Shown here: in pieces, positions 32,630 through 47,687 of the stretch
Layout of the letters: the number at the start of each line of letters is the position of its first letter
Position numbering within the stretch: position 1 is the first letter of the stretch
Source: Roseimicrobium sp. ORNL1
GTDB taxonomy: Bacteria > Verrucomicrobiota > Verrucomicrobiia > Verrucomicrobiales > Verrucomicrobiaceae
Length of the DNA stretch: 64,000 nucleotides
NCBI RefSeq assembly: GCF_011044495.1
Contig: NZ_CP049143.1
Coordinates: 3,348,001 to 3,412,000, forward strand
Direction: 5' to 3'
Notes under the pieces: model-generated
The model's database searches: none
What the model saw: the letters and a program-made list of their open reading frames with translations, nothing else
What the model was told of the DNA's origin: nothing
Program-made: the position numbers and the translations under genes

Positions 32630-33766
32630 CTACTTGGCAAACCACCCCTTGGCCAACGGGTCTTCTGTGAGGAATTTGAGAAGGAGTTCCGTGACCTTGG
32701 CCCGGCCGGATTCACTGGGGTGTACGCCGTCGCCTACGAAGTCGCTGCGTTCCCATTTCAGATCATCGGTGTTGCGTCCCTGCAGGCCGTCTGCCCAAAG
32801 GTAGGGGCCCCAGAGCAGGAGAGGTGACTTGGTGAGCGCGAGTTCGGCGTCGCCTCTGATCTGCCGCTGGATGAGCCAGCGCGCAGGGAACGCGCTCTCA
32901 TAGGCATAGGGTTCGGGGTTCAGGTTCCCATTGGCATAGCCGCCATAAGTCCGGCTGCCCAGATAAGCGATGCGCAGATTGGGGAAGAGAGCCTTGGCAT
33001 TTTGGAGGACTTTCAAGGTGTCTGCCTCCAGCTTCCTGCAGTGCTCCTGTAGCGAGCCGCTGGGGCCTTTGTTGGCCAGCTTCACCCAGGCAACCTGGAC
33101 CTGTTGGGGCGTGACGCCTGCACTGGCCAGCCGTGACTTTGCCTGCGCCCAGGGCTGCGCATCTGGAGGTGCCCACTCCGCCATGGCCTGACCTCCCTGG
33201 GCGCAGTCGACGATGGTGACTTTGGGTGACTTCTTCGGCGAACCATCGGCCTCGCGTTTGAAAAAGGAGAATTCCTGGGTCGCGTTCGACATGCTGATGG
33301 AGACAAATGCGATGGTGCCTGTGGGCGAGGGTTTGCCTTCCTTGTCCAGCGGTTGGATTGCCGCGAGCTGAGCCACAGCTGCCTTGCGATGGGCTTCAGG
33401 CGGTGTGTTCATGCCGCCGCCGTAGAGGCCGCCATCCTGCCCTTCATACTTGTCGCTCGCACCAAGGTCGGTGAGGGGAGTGAGGTGATCTGGAGCTTTG
33501 CGTAGGGAACCGGTGTTGGGACCGCCACCGGAACGGCCTCGCGTGGCTTTCGCGCGTTCGTAGTAGGCCGTTTCCTCCGGCGTGAGTGTTTCCCCGCTTT
33601 GTGCCCGTTGGTGGAGTTGCCGTACTTTATTCCAATCGAGTGCTTCGGTGGCAGGAGCTGCCGGAGAGTTGGTGCTGTTGGTGGACTGGCCAAGGATGGC
33701 AAAAGAGTTCAAGCCGCCACACACGAGAAGCAGACCGAGCCGGATGAAGAGGTTGGTTTTCATCAT
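32630..33766 (-). CDS. Secreted SGNH-type hydrolase
   Basis: About 378 residues from the ATG at 33766 (a second ATG follows directly). The signal peptide reads MMKTNLFIRLGLLLVCGG. After a Gln/Ser/Pro-rich mature start, the domain has FVSISMSNATQEFSFF as block I, with Ser in SMSNAT. Block-like NLRIAYLGSRTYGGYANGN follows, and it ends with DFVGDGVHPSESGRAKV, where DGVHP carries the Asp/His dyad. Similar verrucomicrobial proteins act as carbohydrate esterases. An N-terminal EETAYYERAKATRGRSGGG segment is typical. Its regulation may involve the inverted repeat in the divergent gap at 33921-33959. Confidence 0.75.
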   Translation of the reverse strand: MMKTNLFIRLGLLLVCGGLNSFAILGQSTNSTNSPAAPATEALDWNKVRQLHQRAQSGETLTPEETAYYERAKATRGRSGGGPNTGSLRKAPDHLTPLTDLGASDKYEGQDGGLYGGGMNTPPEAHRKAAVAQLAAIQPLDKEGKPSPTGTIAFVSISMSNATQEFSFFKREADGSPKKSPKVTIVDCAQGGQAMAEWAPPDAQPWAQAKSRLASAGVTPQQVQVAWVKLANKGPSGSLQEHCRKLEADTLKVLQNAKALFPNLRIAYLGSRTYGGYANGNLNPEPYAYESAFPARWLIQRQIRGDAELALTKSPLLLWGPYLWADGLQGRNTDDLKWERSDFVGDGVHPSESGRAKVTELLLKFLTEDPLAKGWFAK

Positions 33767-33920
33767 GACGACATGAACCCTGCTAATTGCCCGGGGTTGC
33801 AAGGTGTCGCGGCTTAATGTCAGAAGTATTGCGGAACCGTACCGCTGTACTTGGCGCGCGACTTTCATGCGCATGAGACCCTCCAGTGGCGATTGTTCGA
33901 AGCGGCGATGAGGATGTTCA

Positions 33921-33959
33921 GATGGAGTAAATTGCCATCGGTGAGTCATATACTCCATC
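33921..33959. promoter_or_regulatory. Inverted repeat in a divergent promoter gap
   Basis: GATGGAGTA (33921-33929) and TACTCCATC (33951-33959) form a perfect nine-base inverted repeat 21 bases apart. A second nested pair (AAATTGCC and GGCGATTT) overlaps it with one mismatch. It lies in the 309-base gap between the SGNH hydrolase gene and the PSCyt1 gene at 34076, so it could be an operator serving either side or both, or an RNA hairpin. Nothing else recognisable lies in that gap. Confidence 0.4.
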
Positions 33960-34075
33960 GGGCGATTTACCTAGTGAAAACATGCTTTCCGTAAGGCGGT
34001 AATGGTGTGATAGCATGGATTTAATAATCCTCGCTAGACCTGACCCATGGCGACGTTTTACCTATCTTCCCCCCG

Positions 34076-37261
<3,186 letters not shown>

Positions 37262-37281
37262 TTCTTTCCCCCGTGAATCGC

Positions 37282-38709
37282 ATGAACTTTGACTTCGAAA
37301 GCTACGACCGTGGACTGAAGCGCCGGGCGTTTCTGCACCAGTCCGCGTATGGGCTGGGCGGGATTGCCTTTGCCTCGCTGCTGAATCGCGCTGATGCGGC
37401 GGCCAGCGCCAATGACCGCTGGAGTGGCGTGATCAAGAAACCGCATGCACCGGTGCGTGCGCGGCGTGTGATCCATCTCTGCATGGCCGGCGGTCCCTCG
37501 CACCTGGAGACTTTTGACTGGAAACCCAAGCTGAAAGAGCTGGATGGCAAGGCGTTCCCCGAGTCCTTCACGAAGGGTCAGCAGCTTGCGCAGCTTCAGG
37601 GTGCTGAGCTGAAGGCACGTGGTGCTTTCTGCAATTTCTCCAAATATGGCCAGACGGGCAATGAGATCTCCGATCTCTTCCCTCACATGGCGGGCATTGC
37701 TGATGAACTGTGCATCGTGCGGTCCATGCAGACGGAGCAGATCAATCATGACACGGCGCATGCCTTCATGAATACGGGCTCGATCATCAAGGGGCGGCCC
37801 AGCATGGGCTCGTGGCTGCTGTATGGGCTCGGGTGCGAGACAGAAGAACTGCCCGGCTTCGTGGTACTCACGTCCGCAGGCAAGACGGGTCAGCAGCCGA
37901 TATCCGCGCGTCAGTGGTCCAGCGGCATCCTGCCCAGCAAGTTCCAGGGCATTCTCTTCAACTCCAAGGGTGATGCGGTGCACTACCTCGGCAGTCCCGA
38001 TGGCGTGTGCCAGAGCACGCAGCGGCAGGTAGTGGAAGAGGTAAAGCGCCTCAATGGTATGCTCGCGGAAGAGCGCATCGATCCGGAAATCCAGACGCGC
38101 ATCGCGCAGTATGAGATGGCTTTCAAGATGCAGAGCTCCGTGCCGGAACTGACGGACATGAAGAGCGAGCCGCAGCAGATCCTGGACATGTATGGGGTGA
38201 AGCAGCCGGGTGACGGTACCTTCGCCAGCAACTGCCTCCTGGCCCGTCGCATGGCGGAGCGCGGCGTGCGCATGATCCAGCTCTACCATCGCGCCTGGGA
38301 CCACCACGGTGGCATCGTGGATGGGATGAAGTCTGCGGCGGCAGATGTGGATCAGGCGACCGCTGCGCTCATCAAGGACCTGAAGCAGCGTGGTCTTTTG
38401 GATGACACACTCATTCTGTGGGGTGGGGAATTTGGTCGCACGCCAATGGGGCAGGGTACTGGTCGCGACCATCACATCCTGGCCTTCAGCGTGGCCATGG
38501 CCGGTGGTGGTGTAAAGCCGGGCACCTATGGCGCTACGGATGAACTGGGCTACCGCGCGGTGGATGACGTGGTGCACGTGCATGATCTGCACTCCACGAT
38601 GTTGCGGCTCATGGGGGTCGATGACAAGCGGCTCACGGTGAAATTCCAGGGGCTGGATGTGCGGCTCACCGGCATTGCCGGGCATGTGGTGAAAGGGATC
38701 ATGGCGTAG
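37282..38709 (+). CDS. DUF1501 family protein, partner of the first PSCyt1 pair
   Basis: The 475-residue protein starts MNFDFESYDRGLKRRAFLHQ. A Tat-like signal follows (RRAFLHQSAYGLGGIAFASL). MAGGPSHLETFDWKPKL and GGEFGRTPMGQGTGRDHH are DUF1501 signatures, with the latter probably holding the metal site of the alkaline-phosphatase-like fold. It ends with HDLHSTMLRLMGVDDKRL. The ATG at 37282 is preferred over 37204, because the longer form starts inside the upstream gene and lacks the signal at its N-terminus. Only 20 bases separate it from the PSCyt1 gene, supporting an operon. Confidence 0.9.
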   Translation: MNFDFESYDRGLKRRAFLHQSAYGLGGIAFASLLNRADAAASANDRWSGVIKKPHAPVRARRVIHLCMAGGPSHLETFDWKPKLKELDGKAFPESFTKGQQLAQLQGAELKARGAFCNFSKYGQTGNEISDLFPHMAGIADELCIVRSMQTEQINHDTAHAFMNTGSIIKGRPSMGSWLLYGLGCETEELPGFVVLTSAGKTGQQPISARQWSSGILPSKFQGILFNSKGDAVHYLGSPDGVCQSTQRQVVEEVKRLNGMLAEERIDPEIQTRIAQYEMAFKMQSSVPELTDMKSEPQQILDMYGVKQPGDGTFASNCLLARRMAERGVRMIQLYHRAWDHHGGIVDGMKSAAADVDQATAALIKDLKQRGLLDDTLILWGGEFGRTPMGQGTGRDHHILAFSVAMAGGGVKPGTYGATDELGYRAVDDVVHVHDLHSTMLRLMGVDDKRLTVKFQGLDVRLTGIAGHVVKGIMA

Positions 38710-38736
38710 TGCCGTTTCGCAGCCCGGCCATCGTCT

Positions 38737-41130
<2,394 letters not shown>

Positions 41131-41181
41131 GATCTAATCCTGCCGTGAGTTTCTTCTCTTAACAGGCCAACGCCCACGCTT

Positions 41182-42675
41182 ATGCCTATGCATCCCTCGG
41201 AATTTTATCCAGAAGCTGAAGGCCACCTTCTCACCCACTGCGGGAAGAAGGAAACGCGTCGCGCCTTCCTTAAAGCGTTGAGTGCCTCCAGCCTTGCGGC
41301 GCTCATGGCGAATGAGCCTCGTCTGCTCGGTGCGACCACTCCGGGCACGAAGCTGGTGCATCCCACGGCCAAGGCGGACTGCTGCATCCTGATTTGGATG
41401 GCAGGTGGCATGGCGGCGCCGGAGATGTGGGACCCGAAGCGGTACCTGCCGTTTGAGGTTGGATTGCCAGTGGAGAAAATTTTGAGCACGTTCCCTGCGA
41501 TTCCCACCACGGTGGATGGCCTGAAAATCAGTCAAGGGTTGGAGCAATGCGCGAGCGTCATGGACCGCGCCACGCTCATCCGCTCGCATGTGCAGCCGGA
41601 TCTGGGAAACATTCTGCACTCGAGGCATCAGTATCACTGGCACACGGGTTACGTGCCGCCACAGACAGTGGCCGCGCCGCACATCGGCGCGTGGATGGCG
41701 AAGGTGCTTGGACCGCGTAATCAGGTCATTCCGCCCTTCATTAACATTGGTCAACGCCTCGAGGGGGTGGGGGAACAGGAGGAACTGAAGGCCTTCACCA
41801 CGGGTGGATTCTTCGGCGCGGAGTTTGGTCCGTTCAATCTGCCGTACCCAGAAGAGGCGGCGCGCTCGGTGAAGCCGCCAGAGGGCATGGAGCCGGGGCG
41901 TTTTGCGAATCGTTACAAGGCTTACCGCAAGCTCATTGATCAAAGTCCGCAGCGCGACTTCATGAGCGACTATCAGCAAGAGTCGATGCTGCGTAGCATG
42001 GACAGCGCCCAGCGGCTGCTGAGTTCCAAAGACAAAGATGCGTTTGACATTTCTCTGGAGAGCAAGGAGACGATTGCCTCCTATGGTGACGGCCGCTTTG
42101 GCCGTGGCTGCCTGCTGGCTCGTCGTCTCGCGGAGTCAGGCGCACGCTACATTGAGGTGACCACGGAGTACGTGCCCTTCCTTCACTGGGATACCCATGA
42201 GAATGGCCACGAAACGGTGAAGCGTCTCAAGGGCGAAGTGGATCGGCCCATTGCGCAACTCGTGAGGGATCTGGAAATGCGCGGCATGCTGGACCGCACG
42301 CTCGTGATCGTGGCCAGTGAGTTCAGCCGTGACATGATGATTGAAGGCGTGCCCGGTTCCGAGGCCAGGGACCAGAGCCGCGCGAAGACGGACAAGCTCC
42401 AGGAGATGAAACACTATGGGCTGCATCGCCACTTCACCGGTGGCACGTCGGTGGTGATGTTTGGTGGTGGCACCAAGAAGGGCTATGTCCACGGGGCCAC
42501 TGCGGATGAGCGTCCGCTGGTGGCCGTGAAGGACCCTGTGAGCATCATGGACCTGCACGCCACGATTTTCACGGCGATGGGAATCAATCCGAAGACCGCG
42601 TATGATGTGGAGAAGCGCCCCTTTTACGCCACGGAGGATGGCCATGGGAAGCCGGTGATGGGTGTGTTTGCGTGA
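41182..42675 (+). CDS. DUF1501 family protein, divergent copy
   Basis: The 497-residue protein has RRAFLKALSASSLAALM, a Tat-like signal placed about 28 residues in. MAGGMAAPEMWDPKRYLPFE follows where the other copies have MAGGPSHLETFD, so the Ser-His pair is lost. The late motif is VIVASEFSRDMMIEG in place of GGEFGRTP, and the DHH ligand pair is absent; HRHFTGGTSVVMFGGG follows. The fold is the same but the presumed metal site is altered, so its function probably differs from the neighbours. It is partner to the PSCyt1 gene at 38737. Confidence 0.85.
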   Translation: MPMHPSEFYPEAEGHLLTHCGKKETRRAFLKALSASSLAALMANEPRLLGATTPGTKLVHPTAKADCCILIWMAGGMAAPEMWDPKRYLPFEVGLPVEKILSTFPAIPTTVDGLKISQGLEQCASVMDRATLIRSHVQPDLGNILHSRHQYHWHTGYVPPQTVAAPHIGAWMAKVLGPRNQVIPPFINIGQRLEGVGEQEELKAFTTGGFFGAEFGPFNLPYPEEAARSVKPPEGMEPGRFANRYKAYRKLIDQSPQRDFMSDYQQESMLRSMDSAQRLLSSKDKDAFDISLESKETIASYGDGRFGRGCLLARRLAESGARYIEVTTEYVPFLHWDTHENGHETVKRLKGEVDRPIAQLVRDLEMRGMLDRTLVIVASEFSRDMMIEGVPGSEARDQSRAKTDKLQEMKHYGLHRHFTGGTSVVMFGGGTKKGYVHGATADERPLVAVKDPVSIMDLHATIFTAMGINPKTAYDVEKRPFYATEDGHGKPVMGVFA

Positions 42676-42724
42676 GGTGGACAAGGGGACATTCGCAATA
42701 GGGCGCGTTGCCCCTCAGTTTTCT

Positions 42725-42753
42725 GACTTTCCGTGCAAGTGGCACGGAAAGTC
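42725..42753 (+). terminator. Perfect 12-bp hairpin before the sulfatase gene
   Basis: GACTTTCCGTGC (42725-42736) pairs perfectly with GCACGGAAAGTC (42742-42753) around an AAGTG loop. It lies 50 bases after the DUF1501 stop and 45 bases before the sulfatase ATG. No U-run follows the stem. It could end the upstream transcript or protect or regulate the sulfatase mRNA 5' region. Confidence 0.55.
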
Positions 42754-42797
42754 CTCGTTACCGTAGCTCACGCCCACGTCTGCTACTTCCCTTTGCT

Positions 42798-44345
42798 ATG
42801 AGGTCCCTTTTTGCCCACGGTTTGGCCCTGTCATTCGCTCTGTTCGCATCGAGCGCAGCGGTCATTCACGCCGCTGACCGCGTCACGACTCCGAACGTCG
42901 TGCTCATCTTCTGCGATGACCTGGGCTATGCGGATATTGGTCCTTTCGGAGCGAAGGGGTACACCACTCCCAACCTCGATCGCCTCGCCAAGGAAGGGGT
43001 GCGCTTCACGAATTTCCACGTCAGTCAGGCCGTGTGCTCCGCGTCCCGTGCGGCGCTCATGACGGGTTGCTACAACAACCGCATTGGTATTCACGGTGCA
43101 CTCGGGCCTAGCGCGCAGGTGGGCATCAGCAAGGATGAGATGACCATGGCGGAACTCTTCAAGCAGAAGGGATATGCCACCGGGATGGCGGGCAAGTGGC
43201 ACCTGGGTGATGCCCAGCAGTTCCTGCCGGTGCATCATGGCTTCGATGAATATTACGGCCTGCCGTACTCGAATGACATGTGGCCGAATCATCCTGAGAT
43301 GAAGGCAAACATCGCGAAGGCGGAGGCGAACGCAAAGAAGGCCAATGCCAAGAAGGCCGAAGAGCCGAAGAAGCGCAAGGGCTTCCCGCCACTCCCTATG
43401 ATTGAAGGGGACAAGATTGTCGACCCCGAGGTGACCCCGGAGGACCAGGAGCAACTCACCACGCAATACACAGAACGCGCCGTGAAATTCATCGAGAAGA
43501 ACAAGGACAAGCCCTTCTTCTACTACCTTGCGCACTCCATGCCGCACGTGCCGCTGTATGTGAGCAGCAAGTTCAAGGGCAAGTCTGAGCGCGGCATCTT
43601 CGGCGATGTCATCATGGAGATCGACTGGTCAGTGGGTGAGGTGATGAAGGCTCTCGAAAAGGCGGGTATTGAGAAGGACACCATCCTGATCTTCACGAGC
43701 GATAATGGGCCGTGGCTTTCCTACGGCACGCATGCTGGATCTGCGGGTTCGCTGAAGGAAGGCAAAGGCACCTCGTGGGAGGGCGGCATTCGTGTCCCTT
43801 TCATTGCTCGCTGGCCCGGCAAGATTCCGGCAGACTCCGAGTGCCGTGAGCCGGCCATGACAATCGACCTTTTTCCGACCATCGCGAAGACGATCAGTGC
43901 CTCGCTGCCGGAGCATAAGATTGATGGCCTGGACATCATGGAGATGCTGCAGAATCCGCGTGATGCGAAGTGCCCGCACCCCTTCTACTTCACGTACTAC
44001 GCCAACAACCAGCTTCAGGCGGTGATGGGCGGGCAGTGGAAACTGGTGCTGCCGCACACCTACCGCACTCTGGGTGGCAGACCGGGCGGCGATGGTGGCA
44101 AGCCGGCGCCCTATACGAATGCCCAGGCGGAGCTCGCCCTGTACGACCTCTACAACGATGCCAGCGAAACCATGAATGTGGCGGACAAGCACCCTGACGT
44201 GGTGGCCCGGCTGCAGGGATATGCGGAGAGTGCTCGGGAGGACCTTGGCGATTCCCTGCACAAGAGGGCTGGCACGGGGGGCCGTGAACCGGGACGGCGG
44301 GCGCCGCAGAAGGTGCAGGGAAAAGCGGAGGCTGCAGGAAAGTAG
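42798..44345 (+). CDS. Type I sulfatase (S1 family)
   Basis: The 515-residue exported protein has a signal peptide ([18 protein letters not shown]) and the sulfatase start [16 protein letters not shown], with metal-binding Asp40 and Asp41. The formylglycine motif is [11 protein letters not shown] (Cys80), with Ala instead of the usual Pro after CS. GKWHLG and FTSDNGPW are other metal/substrate motifs. A Lys/Ala-rich insert ([19 protein letters not shown]) around residue 190 is unusual. Sulfatases remove sulfate from marine or host polysaccharides after Cys is converted by a maturase, which is not in the window. The ATG at 42798 is preferred, since the upstream one adds a basic non-signal stretch. 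Confidence 0.92.
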   Translation: MRSLFAHGLALSFALFASSAAVIHAADRVTTPNVVLIFCDDLGYADIGPFGAKGYTTPNLDRLAKEGVRFTNFHVSQAVCSASRAALMTGCYNNRIGIHGALGPSAQVGISKDEMTMAELFKQKGYATGMAGKWHLGDAQQFLPVHHGFDEYYGLPYSNDMWPNHPEMKANIAKAEANAKKANAKKAEEPKKRKGFPPLPMIEGDKIVDPEVTPEDQEQLTTQYTERAVKFIEKNKDKPFFYYLAHSMPHVPLYVSSKFKGKSERGIFGDVIMEIDWSVGEVMKALEKAGIEKDTILIFTSDNGPWLSYGTHAGSAGSLKEGKGTSWEGGIRVPFIARWPGKIPADSECREPAMTIDLFPTIAKTISASLPEHKIDGLDIMEMLQNPRDAKCPHPFYFTYYANNQLQAVMGGQWKLVLPHTYRTLGGRPGGDGGKPAPYTNAQAELALYDLYNDASETMNVADKHPDVVARLQGYAESAREDLGDSLHKRAGTGGREPGRRAPQKVQGKAEAAGK

Positions 44346-44359
44346 GTCCGCCGGGCTCC

Positions 44360-44379
44360 GGTGGTCGGTGAGGACCACC
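44360..44379. terminator. Short hairpin after the sulfatase
   Basis: GGTGGTC (44360-44366) pairs with GACCACC (44373-44379) with a six-base loop, 15 bases after the sulfatase stop. A second small stem, CCGCCGA/TCGGCGG, lies near 44450. Neither has a strong U-run, so termination is uncertain. Confidence 0.35.
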
Positions 44380-44555
44380 TCGACAAGAAGCTCGACTCAC
44401 TCGTCTGTGTCGATGAGCAGGGAATCCATCAAGGGCGCGCAAATATCACCGCCGAGGCTCGGCGGGCTACTTTCTCTTCCTGAAAGAAGACCGCACAAAC
44501 TGGCTTTGAGAATGTCCAAATCACGCGTCCCCGCGTGATTTCCCTGCATCTCCGC

Positions 44556-47500
44556 ATGCGCTTTGCACGAGCCAGCTTTCTCCATCTTGTGTCATTCGTC
44601 AGCCTTGCTGTTGCTGGCGCTGGGAACGTTTGCGCTGCCACGCCGGCGAAAGTGCAGTTCAATCGCGATGTCCGGCCCATCCTTTCGGACAAGTGCTTTC
44701 ATTGCCATGGGTTCGACAGCAAGAAGCGCGAGGCCGGACTGCGACTGGATGTCCGGGAGGATGCCATCAAGGACAAGGCCATCACGCCGGGTGATCCGTT
44801 GAAGAGCGAGGCACTGGTGCGCATTTTGAGCGCGGATCCGGACGAGCACATGCCGCCACCGAAATCCAAGCTCGGCAGCCTCACGCCTGCGGAGGTGGAG
44901 ATTCTGAAAAAGTGGATTGAGCAGGGCGCGGAATACGAGGCGCATTGGGCCTTCATCCCTATCCGGAAGCCGGAGATCGGAACGCGGGGTGATGGAAGCG
45001 CTTCGCCGATTGACGACATTGTCGGGAACGGACTCGCGGAACGTGGACTGAAGTTTCAGAAGGACGCCTCGCCGGAGACTTTGATTCGGCGGGTGAGTTT
45101 TGACCTCACCGGTCTGCCGCCGTCTCCCGCAGAGGTCACAGCATTCAAGACAGCCTATGCTGCGGAACCTGGGAAGGCGTATGCCTCACTGGTGGATCGC
45201 TTGCTCGCCTCACCGCAGTATGGGGAGCGCATGGCGGTGGATTGGCTGGATGTTTCCCGGTACTCCGACAGCTATGGCTTCCAGGTGGATCGTGAGCGGG
45301 ATGTGTGGATGTGGCGCGACTGGGTGATCTCTGCCTTCAATCGGAACCTGCCCTTTGATCAGTTCGCGACATGGCAGATCGCTGGTGACCTCCTGCCGAA
45401 TGCCACGGATGAGCAAGTCCTCGCCACGGCCTTCAACCGCTTGCATCAGCAGGAGAGCGAAGGTGGAAGTGTAGAGGAGGAGTATCGCGTGGAGTATGTG
45501 GCCGACCGCGTGCAGACCTTTGCGACGGCGTTCCTCGGTCTCACCTTCGAGTGTGCACGGTGCCACGATCACAAGTTCGACCCGATTTCGGTGAAGGACT
45601 ACTATGGTTTGTTCTCCTTGTTTCAGAATGTCGATGAAGCGGGCCTGTACTCCTTCTTCACTTCATCCGCTCCGACACCGGCGCTCTCCCTGGTAGACAA
45701 AGCAGGGAAGAAGCAACTCGGTGAGCTGAAGGCACGTGTGGATGCATTGGAAAAGAAGACGGCGAGTATTCGCGAATCCCGTCGCAATGCCTTTGAAGCT
45801 TGGTTAAAAACGGAGGCTGCACAGCATGCGAGCAGTGCGGTTCCGGATGAGCTGGGGCGCTATCGTTTTGAAGTGCTTGCGGAAGGAAACACCCTGGCCA
45901 ATGATCTGAAAGCGGATCAGCCCGCAAAGCTCAAGGGCGAGAACAAGCTGGCGCCAGGACATGAGGGACAGGCGCTTCTGTTCACGGGTGACGATGCGGT
46001 CAATCTGCCCTTTGGCAATTTCAAGCGAGAGGAGCCCTTCAGTGTGTCTCTGTGGATGCAGACACCTGATGAGAAGGACAGAGCTGTGGTGTTTCACCGC
46101 TCGCGTGCATGGACAGATGCCGCTAGTCGTGGGTATGAATTGCTCATCGAGGAGGGCAAGCTGAAGTGGTCCCTCATCCACTTCTGGCCGGGCAATGCGA
46201 TTTCCATACGTGCGAGGGGTGCGCTTCCTGTGAAGCAGTGGGTGCACGTGACCGTGAGTTACGATGGCTCCAGCCGCGCCGATGGATTAAAACTCTATGT
46301 GAATGGCAAGCCTGCTGCAGTGGATGTCATTCGAGACGATCTCACCAGGGAAATCACGGGCGGTGGTGGTGACAACATCACGCTGGCAGAACGTTTCCGT
46401 GACCGGGGATTCAAGGGCGGGATGGTGGATGACTTCCGGGTGTTCAATCGTGAGGTGGGCGCGAAGGAAGCGGAGCATCTGCATTCAGACAAGGCGGAGG
46501 CGTCGCTCACCGATCGGGAATTGCTGCAGGAACGTTACTTCGCCACGGTGGACGAGGAGTGGAAGAAGCATCTCGAAGCGTTGAAGGTCGCGCGTGCGGC
46601 CCTATACCAGGCCCAGGATGCTCCAAGGGAAATCATGGTGATGCGTGAGCTGCCGCAGCCGAAGACGGCGTACGTACTTTTCCGTGGCGAGTACAATCAA
46701 CGCCGCGATGTCGCACCGCCGTCCACGCCCTCTGCGGTGGCGCCCTTCAGCAAGCAGGCGCCGAAGAACCGGCTTGATCTTGCGAAGTGGCTCACGAGTG
46801 CGGAGAACCCGCTCTTCGCCCGCGTCATCGTGAATCGCATGTGGCAGGGACTCTTTGGACGCGGACTCGTGAAGACCTCGGAGGACTTCGGCAGTCAGGG
46901 AGAGCGTCCGCTTTATCCTGAGCTCCTGGACTGGTTGGCGTGGCGCTTCCGCAACAGCGGCTGGGATGTGAAGGACCTGATGAGGACCGTGGTCATGTCT
47001 CGCACGTACCGGCAGGATAGCTTCGGAGGTGTGCAGGTGATGACGGATGACCCGGAGAACACCTGGCTTGCTCGTGGTCCGCGTTTCCGCCTGCCTGCGG
47101 AGATGATTCGTGACAACGCGCTCGCCGCTTCCGGTCTGTTAAAACCGAAGGCCGGTGGACCACCGGTGCGACCCTATGAAATGACGGAAGCCTTCAAGCC
47201 AACCAAGGCCGATGCGGGTGATGACGCCTATCGCCGCAGCCTCTACACCGCGTGGCGCAGGACGAGTCCGCCGCCGGCCATGGTGGCCTTTGACGCGCCG
47301 CGGCGTGCGGTGTGCATTGCGAAGCGCGAGCGTACGGACTCACCGCTGCAAGCATTGATTCTCCTCAATGGCACGCAGTATGTGGAGGCAGCCCGGGTGC
47401 TCGGGGAAAAGCTTCATCGCGACGCGAAGGGCGGGGTGAAGCAGATGATCACTCAGGGATTCCTGGCATGTTTGAGCCGGGAACCGGATGCGAAGGAACT

Positions 47501-47687
47501 GGACATCCTCCAGCAACTCCACGCGGAGCAGCTCGCGCATTTCCGGCAGCATCCCACCGAAGCGGATGCGTTGCTGAAGCAGGGCAATGCGAAGCGTGAT
47601 GAGGCCATTCCCGCGCCCGAAGCTGCAGCCGCCACGGTGCTGGCCCAGACGCTGATGAACCATGATGCCTGCGTGGTGAAACGATGA
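44556..47687 (+). CDS. PSCyt1-DUF1549-LamG-DUF1553 cytochrome-type protein
   Basis: About 1043 residues from the ATG at 44556, which gives a clean signal peptide (ASFLHLVSFVSLAVAG). An ATG seven codons upstream is also possible. Haem motif CFHCH is at residues 47-51 with HMPPPKSK as ligand region. DUF1549 has the second motif CARCHDHKFDP. Between the two conserved domains sits a LamG-like concanavalin domain (about 430-650: FSVSLWMQTPDEKDRAVVF, LYVNGKPAAVDV). DUF1553 follows (NRMWQGLFGRGLVKTSEDFG). Its stop overlaps the next gene by ATGA, so the DUF1501 partner is translationally coupled. Confidence 0.9.
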   Translation: MRFARASFLHLVSFVSLAVAGAGNVCAATPAKVQFNRDVRPILSDKCFHCHGFDSKKREAGLRLDVREDAIKDKAITPGDPLKSEALVRILSADPDEHMPPPKSKLGSLTPAEVEILKKWIEQGAEYEAHWAFIPIRKPEIGTRGDGSASPIDDIVGNGLAERGLKFQKDASPETLIRRVSFDLTGLPPSPAEVTAFKTAYAAEPGKAYASLVDRLLASPQYGERMAVDWLDVSRYSDSYGFQVDRERDVWMWRDWVISAFNRNLPFDQFATWQIAGDLLPNATDEQVLATAFNRLHQQESEGGSVEEEYRVEYVADRVQTFATAFLGLTFECARCHDHKFDPISVKDYYGLFSLFQNVDEAGLYSFFTSSAPTPALSLVDKAGKKQLGELKARVDALEKKTASIRESRRNAFEAWLKTEAAQHASSAVPDELGRYRFEVLAEGNTLANDLKADQPAKLKGENKLAPGHEGQALLFTGDDAVNLPFGNFKREEPFSVSLWMQTPDEKDRAVVFHRSRAWTDAASRGYELLIEEGKLKWSLIHFWPGNAISIRARGALPVKQWVHVTVSYDGSSRADGLKLYVNGKPAAVDVIRDDLTREITGGGGDNITLAERFRDRGFKGGMVDDFRVFNREVGAKEAEHLHSDKAEASLTDRELLQERYFATVDEEWKKHLEALKVARAALYQAQDAPREIMVMRELPQPKTAYVLFRGEYNQRRDVAPPSTPSAVAPFSKQAPKNRLDLAKWLTSAENPLFARVIVNRMWQGLFGRGLVKTSEDFGSQGERPLYPELLDWLAWRFRNSGWDVKDLMRTVVMSRTYRQDSFGGVQVMTDDPENTWLARGPRFRLPAEMIRDNALAASGLLKPKAGGPPVRPYEMTEAFKPTKADAGDDAYRRSLYTAWRRTSPPPAMVAFDAPRRAVCIAKRERTDSPLQALILLNGTQYVEAARVLGEKLHRDAKGGVKQMITQGFLACLSREPDAKELDILQQLHAEQLAHFRQHPTEADALLKQGNAKRDEAIPAPEAAAATVLAQTLMNHDACVVKR

